DNA from: Neostapfia colusana | Taxonomy: Eukaryota; Streptophyta; Magnoliopsida; Poales; Poaceae | DNA length: 64,000 nt | Direction of reading: 5' to 3' | NCBI GenBank assembly: GCA_030760725.1 | Contig: JASWHV010000012.1 | Coordinates: 56,141,652 to 56,205,651 of the forward strand | Shown here: positions 21,292-31,543 of the stretch, piece by piece | How the letters are laid out: each line of letters opens with the position of its first letter | How positions within the stretch are numbered: the first letter of the stretch is position 1 | Program-made: the position numbers and the translations under genes | Notes under the pieces: generated by a model | What the model saw: only the letters and a program-made list of their open reading frames with translations | The model's database searches: none | Told to the model about the DNA's origin: nothing

Positions 21292-24200
21292 TGTCACACC
21301 CGGTTTTTCCGAAGAACAACCAAGTGAATATCACATGTATGCCAGGATCATTTTCTCATACATGTGATGACAAATAGTGAAGCATCATTTATTACAAGCC
21401 AGGTGTCGAATATAAATAAGTCTTACATAGCAAATGTCTCGTTGGACAATAAAAAGTTCATCACAAGTAAATAAACTAGCAGCGGAATATTATTCTTGAG
21501 GGCTCCGTCACAGGCGTTGCCCGGGGGACTCCATGAACCTAGAATCCTTCTTCAGGTCCAAAGTCTTGATCATTAAACACCACTTCATTATCTTGACCTG
21601 AGCAGCAATATAAACCAACAAATATGCAAGGTTGAGTACGTATGGTACTCAGCAAGTGTGGGAAAGTGATGTCATGCATGGCTAGAACAAGGAGAGGTTG
21701 AACTCATGGTTGAAGCACTACGGAATTAACACCTACCACCTTAACTTAATTAAGCACCTACATTACTACACAGGTGAAATGGTCCCAATCTCCCAACCCA
21801 TCATCATAATCAAATGACCAAATCCTCAAATTCCAATGTTAAGCTCCCCGCTTGACATCCTCAACTACCAAAGCCATCAATCCTCTAATCATGAATAAGT
21901 CCAAGCCGCTCTTGACCGTGAGCACGGCTGTCATGATAGTTTTGACTCTGCAGAGTTTGCACCACTGTACCCACATGTAGTGATTTCATCCCCCGTTGCC
22001 GGATGGACTAAAACAACCTCTATTATGCCAGTGGCTACGAACCACATCCACACTTCCCAGGTGTGTAGCCAGGAGATTACTACGATGCCTTTACAAAGGG
22101 ATTCCCGACGAGCATGGGCCCACTGAGGTTTCACCCCTAACAGCATACAAGAGGCTCCAACCCCGTTGCAGTGGCCCCCTCTTGAGCCTTGCGGTTCATA
22201 TGGTAGTCCAGCTGACACCTATTCCCCGCACCATCCAACACACCCATACTACGCCGGGGATACACCTAATTAATTGGCCAAGCTGCCCCATCTCAGCATG
22301 TGGTTGGCACGGTAAAGCCAGGTTACATGCTCCATGAACCGGTCCTTAGGATCCAGGCAAGTACTAAACACAAACCCGAGTCTCGTGCACCCAGCACACA
22401 ACCAAAACATCCAACTTGCCTTGATCCCTACCTCTACATAGCTCACAATGTCTCATTCAAGAGTATGGTAAAATAAACCGATGATCTCATATCCCAAATA
22501 TCCCATTCTAAGCATGGCTAAGCATAAGCATATAAATAAGTGATATGATAAAATAAATCCCAACCCAAGCTACAAGGAAACAAGGTAATGCAATTCTAGG
22601 GAAACTTCCTAACACGGGTTTCATATTTCAATTGACAATGCAAATAATTCTAGCTACACATCCTAGCATAGGATCAAAGTGGTCAAGGACACTTGCCTCC
22701 TTCCTGCTGCTCTTGGAATGGGTAATTCTGATCTTGGAAAGGAAGAACTTGCTCTGGAGCAGGTTCTACATCATACCATCACACATAGCAAAAAAAACAT
22801 TAATCCATAAGACATAGTTCACACTTCCACTTCAAACAAATCACACATTCACATTTATGAAAGTCATTCACAATTATAGGTGTTGTGGTTACTCTATGTG
22901 TGTCGATCTTTGGCTTACATGTACTTTTAACCATGTGTATATGATTCCTACTTTTGTATTCACATTTATGCTTACATACTATATATATGAGTTTCCAAAT
23001 TAAATAAATTCCTGATATCTAATTACTACACCTTTTAGCTACCAAGTATGCATGAAGGGTATTTTCCTTCTCCATATGTGTCTTCAGAATTTCTACCAAC
23101 CCTAAACTGAATTCTTTGGATTTTAGAACTCCATTTATCATTTACTAGTTGCTATATTTTCAGATTTATTTCCTATGCCTAAATGTGAACTTTATTATGA
23201 AAATAACAAGACACATCATTTAAACAGAATAGGTTCTGATCTAAAATATTTACTAATATATTTTTCACCTTTTCCTTTGATGTAAACTATTTTACAATTA
23301 TTTTCCCTATTTTCCAGAACTATTCTTTACTTAAAAATGTGTCCCTAAATGTGAATAATAAATTAAACAGATTCATTTCAGCCCAAAATATATTTTTATC
23401 TCACTCCAAAGTTTTATAAATACTGAGGAAGTTTTTAATTTAATTTTGACAATATGTTTGTCCCACTTTTTAATTTTTAAACACTAGCCACATATTCAAT
23501 TTACTAAATTAAATACTAAACAGGGCTAAAAAGGTAAACTCACCCCACTACAGGGTCTATAATATTATTTTAACAATTTTCAGGGGTCTAGCTATACATA
23601 ATAGAGGAGTTTTTCCTAATTTTTATTAAGTCCAGGGGCTAAAACTGATTTTTAAATTAATTTACATGATTTTCTGAAGTTCCAGGGGCTAGATCAGAAG
23701 TTTTCGGGGCTAGCTCTTATTTCCCGAGAACCCCAGGGGGTAGCACGTAAGATTTCCAGTCTTTATAACGCGGGGCTGACGTGGACCGTCCGATTTAAAA
23801 CAGACGGCCGAGATTATAACGTCGAACCGGTACGCGGGGATTTAAAGTCTACCATGCGATTTAAAATAAACGGCGCACAAGCGGCCACGTCGCTCTGATC
23901 GAGAGCGGGCGGCGCTGCCCGGCGGCGCACGGCGGTTGGAAGCGGCGATCTCGCCGGAGACTTTTGGATCTTCGAGAATTCTTCCTAGAACTGTGATTTT
24001 ATGGCATAGATCGGTGGAGGGGAGGTCGGGGATCTCACCTCGGGGGTTTTCTTGAGCTCGGAGGTCCTGGAAGGCGGTCGGCGACGAGGTCCGAAGTGAA
24101 ACCACGGCGAGGCTCGTCGGCGCTGTGTTTAAACCGCAAGTCTCCGAGTATTCTGCACCTGCAGGGTTCCCCGGAGGCGGTGGATCAAGACTAGCGAGTT

Positions 24201-24720
24201 AGATCGGAATTTCCGAGCGTAGATCGGCCAGAATTCGCCGGAGAAGGCTCGGTTTCTCACCGGAGTAAAATTGACGGATCGTGTGGGAAAAACAGAACGA
24301 GGCCGGGGTTTTTATAGACGGGGAAGGGCGGCGGGGTGGTTTAGATCGAGTTTGCGTCGCCCCCGATGGAAATTCGGCTGGGATACGCGCGAATTCCCGA
24401 TCGGTTTCGATTCGGGTGAGAGAGTCCCGGCGCGGCGCGAGTTAGAAGAAGGGCTGGCGGGCCCCGCCTGTCAGTGGGAGGAAGGAGCGCGCGCGGCTGC
24501 GGGCTGGCGCGGCTGCTTGGTGGGTCGGCTGGTGGGTTTCGGCCCACTGGCTGGTTTTTTTCTGTTTTCTTTTTTTCTTTTTCTATTTCTTTTCTGTTTT
24601 GAATTTAAATTGAATTCCAGTTTGAATTTAAATTGTTGCAAAACATGCAACACGTCAAAAAATTTTTAAATTCCCCTCTTAACATGATTTAGGGTCTTAA
24701 CAAGATTTTGGGGTGTTACA
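21292..24720 (-). repeat. A2 5' LTR (3429 bp)
   Basis: Near copy of 12104-15523; TATAAAA is the reverse of 24310-24316. Its stem-loop (21633-21651) has one broken base pair relative to the other A2 LTR, and its second palindrome (ctgtcatgatag) has one mismatch. Confidence 0.93.
21539..24261 (-). pseudogene. LTR spliced ORF, A2 5' LTR copy (no ATG seen)
   Basis: Exons 2 to 4 at 24158-24039 (120 nt), 22765-22697 (69 nt) and 21597-21539 (59 nt), with exon 1 ending at 24261. Splice sites match the other A2 LTR, including the GC donor at 22696. No in-frame ATG in exon 1. Confidence 0.4.
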
Positions 24721-24725
24721 ACACG

Positions 24726-25233
24726 GATGCTACACGTCTACCGTTTCGTGGTTAGACTACCTGCAGAAATTCAAACAATCGTCAGACTCGGCTGCACACC
24801 GAGCCCGGTATCCATACAGTCCGTACACCCGGCCGTCATCACTCGCCCGGATATTCTCAAGCCAAACACGCCTTGAGCTACGTGTTCACGTTTCAGATCA
24901 CGTGACGGGGTCTCCCAAATTGTACCACGCACGCCAGGGACAGACGTTGCTCGAATACCCCAAACGACATGAAGAGTTGTAGAGGATATCAAAGCGGGTC
25001 GGGTTACCTGCCACCCGTGGGGCTCCACCCTTCAGCTTGTGCGCACTGGTGGACAGCGCTTACGTGCACCCCCCAAGACATAAACGTCCCGAGATGCACG
25101 ATTTTCCGACATAGACAAATAGGTTAGTATGCCACTTTCTATACACTAATAACATCCTTATACGGGCTACTAACTCGTTCCTCACTGGATTTTTGAAAAA
25201 GATGACGTTTGTAGTGCGTTAAACCTCAAGCGA
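24726..25233 (-). other. C1 leader, LTR-proximal part (non-coding)
   Basis: Leader between primer site and the A2 insertion. It joins 12103 when A2 is removed. No coding frame recognised. A cag|gtagtc acceptor-like site lies near 24767 on the minus strand. Confidence 0.6.
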
Positions 25234-25245
25234 GCTCTTATACCA
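25234..25245 (-). other. C1 primer binding site (one mismatch)
   Basis: Minus strand reads TGGTATAAGAGC, one base from the initiator Met tRNA complement TGGTATCAGAGC, with a four-base spacer to the LTR. Confidence 0.8.
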
Positions 25246-25249
25246 ACGC

Positions 25250-28200
25250 TGACACGACCCCACGGTCTTGTCGAGCCAGGATCACGCTGAGGGGTACTGC
25301 ATTGCACAGCACCGAATAACACACATCAAAGGTACAAAGCGGAAGCAAAACTTTTATTACATAAAGAGTTTTATGAACATTTGTACATCAAAATAAGTCC
25401 ATTCTACACTCACGGGCCTAGACTACGCATCAAGTGCATGTTCAGCCCTTGAACGTGTCCTTGCTAGCACACACACACACTAACTCTGCGGCGTGCACGG
25501 CTCCCACTCGACGGGGTTCCCCTCCTGGGGTTCCGTCTCCTCCTCGGGAGCCCCTTCCTCATAGAACCCTGCAAAAGCTTCAAACACAAGCAGTGAGCAC
25601 GAAGGCTCAGCAAGACTGACCCGTCTCTCCTAAACATGGATCTTCTACATGAGGGATTGATAGGTTACATGAGGAAAAATCATTTGCAAGGACTTGCCTA
25701 ATTAGTAAAACCTTACTTTCAAGTTTTAGCAGCAGGTTGTGGAGAACCTTATGCTAAGGCACATGAGAGAGCCGCAATCAAACAAGAAACGCATTTCTCT
25801 CATGTACTTTGCCCAAAGTTGAAAGGAACTTTAGTTCGCTCTAAACTACAACAAATCATTAACAATCAAAGCCCATCTTTCAATCAGCAACATTTTAACA
25901 TGTAACTAGCCTGTTCTTTCTACGTCACGGTACAGTGAACAAGTGGTACTCACTGACCGCGAGGGACGTCGATTATAATCGATTTACACCTGCAGGGTTA
26001 CCCGAACAACCCGTCACGTACGCCCGTACTCGATGTTGCCTACAGCAACCATCACTGACACAGTACGCGACCACCTTTCGCCCATTAGCCAAATATTGAA
26101 CCGGTCCCATCGTCCATAGCATGAGGTCTCTGCATGCGCATCTCCGTGCCGCCAGCCGATATACACCTCAAGCTCTCAACCTACCCTCTGAACGACGGTC
26201 AATGCCTCAATACCCAGCTACCCGAGTTACATCGGTTTCCCGGTTCCCATATAGCCAGTAGGTCTTCGGTACTGTTCTAGCTTGTTCAACAGGACCGCAC
26301 ACGGCTCGGTCCTCAATCGACACAATCGGAGCTATAGCACACAGGCCCCAAAGTCCTGCTGCCCTTACCCTCCGCTCGGTCTCATTTTTCTTGCCATGTG
26401 TATCATGTGCTATCGAGTGCCTCTAGCCTATGCTCGCGAGTAGTTCCAACTACTCGACTTGTACCGAATCCTACACTATCTTAGCATTGCAGTAGCTAAT
26501 GGCGTTTGCAATCCTAAACCCAACCCATGGTTTTCTTGGCTATGCAATTAGGTTTCCAAACAAGACTCTAATGCAAGAATGTACAATACTCAAGCAAGTG
26601 CTCAAAACAATAAAAATTTGTAAAAAGGTTAATGCAAACCGGAGCTTGCCTTGCTGCTCTTGGTCGTAGGCTAGCTGCTCCTCCGGAGTAACGAAGTCTA
26701 GGAGTTCGAGTTCCTCCTCGACCTTAGCAACTACATGATATACAATTATATGTATTAATTTAAATGCATTTGATTGAATTTAAACTTGTGAAGTCTATAA
26801 CTCTTACTAGACAGACTCAATGCCTGTGAAACTTTTACTGTGGTTTGGTTACAACCTAAACAGAGACTTGGTCAAGTTTTAGTTGCAGCAAAGCTCATTT
26901 GAGCCCTCCACAATTAATTACGTACTTGACCTTAATTGAAGGCTTTTAAGGTGTTCTAAGGATTTTCATGAAATGAACTATGACTTTCTGAAAACTAGAT
27001 TTTCAGAGGGTTATAATGGAGTTGGTATCACTTAATTTGAAGGTTCCTAGCTAAAGATATGAGCTAAAAAATTCCAGGAAAAATTCTGAAAATGTTTCTG
27101 AACATTTTCTATTTTCTCTGGAACAGTTTCACTAATCACACCATTAGGTGGATCAAATGAGCTCAAATGGATCTGAAATTTTTATGGTAGTTCAGGGATA
27201 TTTTGGTTAACATCCCAGCAAAATTTCAGAATTTTCCTCCAATGGATTCTCCAGTTAAAATTCCAAACAGTTTAAAATTTGAGGAATTAATTCTGGAGAA
27301 ATAAGGATTTTCATGAAGTGAAACTTGATTTGCTGGAAAGTGCTCAGAGAGCTGAATCCAAAAGAATTTGGTTAACTCGATTTGGAGCTTTCTAGCCAAA
27401 GTTATGAGGATTTGAAGTTTGAATGAAATCTGAAAATCGGGGGAAAAGTTTAAACTTGTGGGTGGGCCCCGGGGACACGCGTCGCACGCTGAGGCGACAG
27501 CACACTGAGGCCCACAGGGTCTTTGCGTGCCAGCACACCAGATCCCGGTCACACCCGATCCCGATTTAAAATTTTGAGCCGCTGACGCGTGGGCCAGCCG
27601 GCTTCGTCTTCCTCCCGACGCACCCTCGCGCCCGCGCCGCCTCCCCTCGCCGGAGCCGACTCTGAGCTCGCCGGCTTGCCGCTGCCGGCCATCACCTGGT
27701 CTGAAACTCGCCGCCAGGGTGTTGTCGACGTCGAGGAGCATGTCTATGGGGTCAGTTCGAGCTGGCGGTGACCGGAAATAGCCCGGCGACGTGCGGCGGC
27801 CTCGGTTGAGGTTCGGCGCCGTCGGCCGTGGGTTCTAACCCGCCATAGCATCGAACGATTGGTTCTACAGCATCAGTATACATCTAGGAAGCTCGACAAG
27901 GTGTCAAATGGGTTCAAAGATGACAGCAAGCCGGTCGGCACCGTGTGACCGAGCGTGCCCGCCATGAACGCCCTCCATCGAGCTCAAAATTCGTCACTCC
28001 TAGTCGGTTTCACACCACGGATGCAGAAAGGATTTTGATCGCCGGCTAGTCCAGCGTCTATGTGCAAGATTTGATAACTAGAGAAGGATCTTAGAGCGAG
28101 AATTTGAAGAATCCATACTGGAAGCTCAGTTTAAGGTCACCGGAGTAAAAACTGGAAATTCACAGGGGATTCTTCACGGTTTGCTCCCAAACTTGGAGGA

Positions 28201-29321
28201 GAGCAACACGGTGGTCTCGCGCTCCTGTTGCCTCTCTTGCTGGCCCGTGGAAACGCCTGTGGAACACTGTCCACGAGCGCCTGACCTTCGGCTGAGGCTA
28301 GGTCGCCGCTGTGGCGATCGTTCTCGGGCAAGGGAGGTCGGAGCTCGGGGTTTTTGGCGTTGGGGAGGTGGAGTGTGATCTCAGGTTGCCGTCTAGCAGC
28401 TCAGGGAAGGAAGGAGCGATCGTTTGCTGGCTTTCCCGATCGAGTAGAGAGCTTCGGGGAGAAAAACTTCCGCTGCTCGGGGTCGCACGTGAGGGGATAA
28501 AGCCAGTGGGTCTTCACTCGGGCTGAGGCGGTGCCGGTCGCGTGGAGGCGCGAGCAAGCCGCCCGGGGCGCCAGCGCACGAAGAAGAAAGCAGCTGGTGG
28601 CGCCGGTGGCTTCTCGGTGGCACAGCCAACAGCTGGTCGGTGGAATTTCCCACCGAGGCTGTGACTTTGTGTGCAAGCCTTCCCCCCTTCTCTCTATGAC
28701 ATGTGGGTCCCACACTCCAGTTTAACCTCTGAAATTAACTCCTCATCACTGTTGTAAACAGTAAGCCCCAAAATACCCATGGTGATTCAAATTATTCACC
28801 CATGAGGCATTTGAATTGATTAGAATTCAAATTGGGTTTGGTTTGAATGAATTTCAGCACAGGTTCAGTTTGGAATTCAAATAAAGTTTGAATTTGTCCC
28901 ACTTAGCTCATGTCAAGATCAACTCCAAATGGAGTGAAAATTGGTGCGTGAGCTCACAAAAATGTGCTGTGTAAGAATATGCCTCCCACTTTTGAATTCA
29001 TGGGATAAAAACAGTTTGAATTTGAATATGGTTTCAAACTTCCCTCTTTCTAACTATACCGAAAATGACCTCAAAAAGGTTTTGAGTTTGGGTGAAACTT
29101 GGCATGGACATCCCTAGCAATGTGTACGAGTTTTCATATGCCCAGCCCCTCTATATCACATGTGGGAAATACCACTTTTGCAATATGTGAGTTTGTGCTC
29201 TAATGAGCATGTTGATGGTGGTTACTTGCTCTTCATTTGTGTTCATCAACTTTCCTCAAATGAGGTGTGTGTGTATGGTGATGAACACTTCAAATATGTG
29301 TCAAAAACTGAGGCCCTTACA
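25250..29321 (-). repeat. C1 5' LTR (4072 bp)
   Basis: On the minus strand it starts TGTAAGGGCC and ends GGTCGTGTCA. Regions are shared with C3 (60712-64000), and its first part is shared with C2 (36833-37212, 59478 onward). The far end from the primer site abuts integrase of D. It contains the candidate three-exon ORF. Between the exons it is AT-rich with no other recognisable coding. The terminal stretch near 25470-25480 has a short CA repeat. Confidence 0.87.
25480..27741 (-). CDS. Candidate spliced small ORF inside C1 LTR (3 exons, 71 codons)
   Basis: Product unknown. Minus-strand exons are 27741-27696 (46 nt), 26730-26650 (81 nt) and 25568-25480 (89 nt). Every junction is phase 1 and the joined frame is open from ATG to TAG. 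Splice sites are CCAG|GTGATG, acceptor ATGTAG, GC donor CAAG|GCAAGC at 26649, and acceptor TTTTGCAG. Exon 2 encodes an acidic, Gln-rich stretch ending YDQEQQ. Exon 3 is acidic (APEEETEPQE) and ends EWEPCTPQS. C3 has the same layout and the same EWEP end. A stem-loop (25594-25609) lies 25 nt before the last acceptor. Splicing and translation are inferred from conservation only; exon 1 is the least certain. Confidence 0.47.
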
Positions 29322-29322
29322 A

Positions 29323-30410
29323 AGTGGGAGGACATCAGTATGGATTTGATCGTCGGATTGCCACGTACTCAGTCGGGTTATGACTCCATCTGGGTTATCG
29401 TGGACCGATTGACGAAAACAGCCCATTTTCTCCCTGTAAGGGCCAAGTACAACGTTTCACAATTAGCCGAGTTGTACATGGAGCAGATCGTGTGCTGTCG
29501 TGGAGTCCCAAGGAGGATAGTCTCAGATCGAGGTTCTCAGTTTACCTCTAGATTCTAGAGGAAGCTGCAGAAAGCTATGGGTACACGACTGGATTTTAGC
29601 TCCGCCTATCACCCACAAACTGATGGACAAACCGAAAGGACAAACCAAATTTTGGAGGACATGTTGAGAGATTGCGCCTTGAAACGTGGGCGTAGTTGGG
29701 ATAGGAGTTTACCGTACGCCGAATTCTCCTATAACAACAGCTATCAAGCTAGCTTGAAGATGTCGCCTTTCGAAGCATTGTACGGTAGACAGTGTAGAAC
29801 GCCGCTGTTTTGGAACGAAACCGGAGAGAACCAGGTGTTTGGACCCGAAGTGCTACAAGAAGCTGAAAAACAAGTCCAAACGATATGGGAGAACTTAAAG
29901 GCAGCTCAGTCACGACAGAAAGGCTATGCGGACAATAGGCGAAGGAAGTTGACTTTTGAAGTAGGAGACTTTGTATACCTTAAGGTATCACCTATCCGTG
30001 GCCAACGACGTTTCAACGTCAAAGGCAAGCTAGCACCTCGCTACATTGGACCATTTAAGATTATGTTCAAGCGAGGGGAAGTAGCCTATCAACTAGAGCT
30101 CCCAACATACCTCTCCGACGTACATGACGTGTTTCATGTATCCCAGCTCAAGAAGTGCTTGAAAATACCAGAGGAGCAAGTACCAAAGGAAGAGCTTGAA
30201 CTTCAAGAGGACCTGACTTATGCGGAGCACCTTGTCCGAATTTTGGACGTAAAAGAAAAGGTCACAAGGAACAAAGCGACCCGATGGTGCAAGGTACAAT
30301 GGAGCCATCACACCGAAGCTGAAGCCACATGGGAGCGTGAAGAAGACGTCAAGGCAGAATTCCCTCATCTATTCTCTACCAACGAATCTCGAGGACGAGA
30401 TTCAATTTAG
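29323..30410 (+). pseudogene. pol: D integrase C-terminal part and chromodomain
   Basis: Starts at KWEDISMDLIVGLPRTQ, inside the integrase catalytic core (first Asp in MDLIVG, second in SDRGSQFTS), and runs through FNVKGKLAPRYIGPF to a chromodomain-like end (CKVQWSHHTEAEATWE). The stop TAG at 30408-30410 overlaps the polypurine tract. A TAG at 29556-29558 replaces Trp. The open frame runs backward into the C1 LTR to 29160, which is a chance fusion. Protein identity to family A is clear, but codons differ widely. Confidence 0.9.
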
Positions 30411-30422
30411 GGGGGGTAGATT
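30407..30422 (+). other. D polypurine tract
   Basis: ttagggggggtagatt, directly before the LTR and overlapping the pol stop codon. Confidence 0.85.
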
Positions 30423-30576
30423 TGTGACACCCTCATTTCTTGTTTCTGCATGCATTCATGTTTCATGTAGAGAAAACATTTTAAAAGAAGTGGGAACAGA
30501 GAAAATATCAAAAAGATAGCCAAAAAGAGCCGAATCCAGTTCATAGAGAGTGCCTAAGACAACTCCCGCGGCCCGC

Positions 30577-31215
30577 TGGCCACGTGGCGTGTTCGGAGCT
30601 CATCCCTGCGAAAGTGGGGAGAGGTCCGCCGCTAAACAGGCTACGTGGCAGGCTCGGGGCTCATCTCCGCAAAGGGGGAGAGGTCCGACCCCGTGTAACA
30701 CGTGTTGCCCTCGGAGCTAGCCTCTGCAGAGGAGCAAGGCCAGCCGCAGGACACGTGTCACCTTTGGAGCTAGTCACCGCGGAAATCAGAGGACCAGTCA
30801 CGAGGGATACGTGTCGATCTCGGAGCTCACCTCCGAGAGGTCCGATTGTATTGGACACGTGTCGCCACCGGAGCTTATCTCCGGGAGGTCCGACACTGTT
30901 GGACACGTGTCAACCTCGGAGCTCGTCTATGAGCAAAAAGGGAGTCTGGCGCTGTTAGGATACGTGGCACACCCTGAGCCACCTCCGGAGAGAGGGAAGG
31001 TCCGACACTGACACGTGGCGTGCGCGGAGCCACCGCCGAATAGAGAGGAGGTCCCGACCGCCAGGATACGTGGCGCACGAGGAGCTCACCTCCGAAGGAG
31101 AGGGCGGTCTCGCACGCTTGACACGCGGCACAACCGGAGCTCGTCTCTGCGGAAAGGGGGAGACCAGGCCCCGGTGGACACGTGGAGTTTCCGGAACTCA
31201 TCACCGCGGAGGTAA
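30577..31215 (+). repeat. 12-unit ACGT-core minisatellite in D LTR
   Basis: Tandem units of 48-61 bp. Each has an ACGT core (mostly CACGTG or TACGTGG), then a ggagct element, then a ctccg element and usually gaggtccga. The cores start at 30582, 30643, 30700, 30753, 30809, 30857, 30905, 30962, 31013, 31068, 31123 (decayed to ACGC) and 31180. The array ends about 180 bp upstream of the TATA box, within U3. CACGTG is the plant G-box bound by bZIP and bHLH factors, so a transcriptional enhancer role is plausible. Open frames across it are repeat by-products. Confidence 0.88.
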
Positions 31216-31397
31216 CAAGTTCTGGAGCGGTTTTTGGATTCTGTACGCGTGGGAATACCGGTACGGAGAGGAAAGCGACATGAATTCCACAATGTTAGCG
31301 TACCAAATCAACTAAAGATAAGTTGTTAAGATTTAACGACAATCTGAATAGGACTCTTATCGAAATACAATCAGATTAGGACTCTTCTTCTCCCGAA

Positions 31398-31405
31398 TAT
31401 AAATA
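31398..31405 (+). promoter_or_regulatory. TATA box of D LTR
   Basis: TATAAATA in a TA-rich context following the G-box array. Transcription would start about 30 nt downstream, giving a leader of roughly 110 nt before the ATG at 31544. Confidence 0.65.
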
Positions 31406-31543
31406 GAACCCAGAACCTTTGGCCAAAACCACAAACTTCTTTTCCACCTCCTGAGCCGACGACTTAGAGCCCTAGCCCCTAACTCGCCGAAGTAAACCCA
31501 TCGCCGGAGTTCAGTCGAGGAAGATCGCCAGAAGATAGTCCCA

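Larger units (their letters stand above)
12104..24720 (-). mobile_element. Ty3 chromovirus A2, complete (12.6 kb)
   Basis: A complete element on the minus strand: 5' LTR 21292-24720, primer site 21276-21287, ORF0, gag-pol, polypurine tract 15524-15541, 3' LTR 12104-15523. It is flanked by the 5-bp direct repeat acacg (12099-12103 and 24721-24725), so both ends are original. It inserted in the leader of C1. The two LTRs are highly alike, with scattered single-base changes. Its pol is the best preserved in the window, but gag, protease/RT and ORF0 are broken, so it could not move alone. Confidence 0.95.
6726..29321 (-). mobile_element. Ty3 chromovirus C1, 5' part, interrupted
   Basis: Minus-strand Tekay-type element. 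From right to left: 5' LTR (25250-29321), primer site, leader, the A2 insertion (12104-24720), the rest of the leader, ORF0, gag, protease, RT and RNase H, then Cassandra at 6725. Integrase and the 3' LTR must lie left of A1, outside the window. It inserted into the integrase gene of D at 29321/29322, so aagtg (29322-29326) is its expected target duplication. Confidence 0.88.

Noticed and set aside
27226..27741. A 171-codon minus-strand ORF as a host gene
   Set aside because: It lies in the C1 LTR. Only its first 46 bases fit the spliced-ORF model; the rest reads into AT-rich intron sequence and is not supported.
29160..29558. A fusion protein across 29321 joining LTR sequence to integrase
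   Set aside because: It comes from insertion of C1 into D. The LTR part is minus-strand LTR sequence and a stop follows at 29558.
30661..31204. Array of 48-61 bp repeats resembling CRISPR spacing, with open frames on both strands
   Set aside because: The repeats have no constant-length direct repeat with unique spacers, there are no cas genes, and this is a plant LTR. The open frames are a by-product of a GC-rich tandem repeat.
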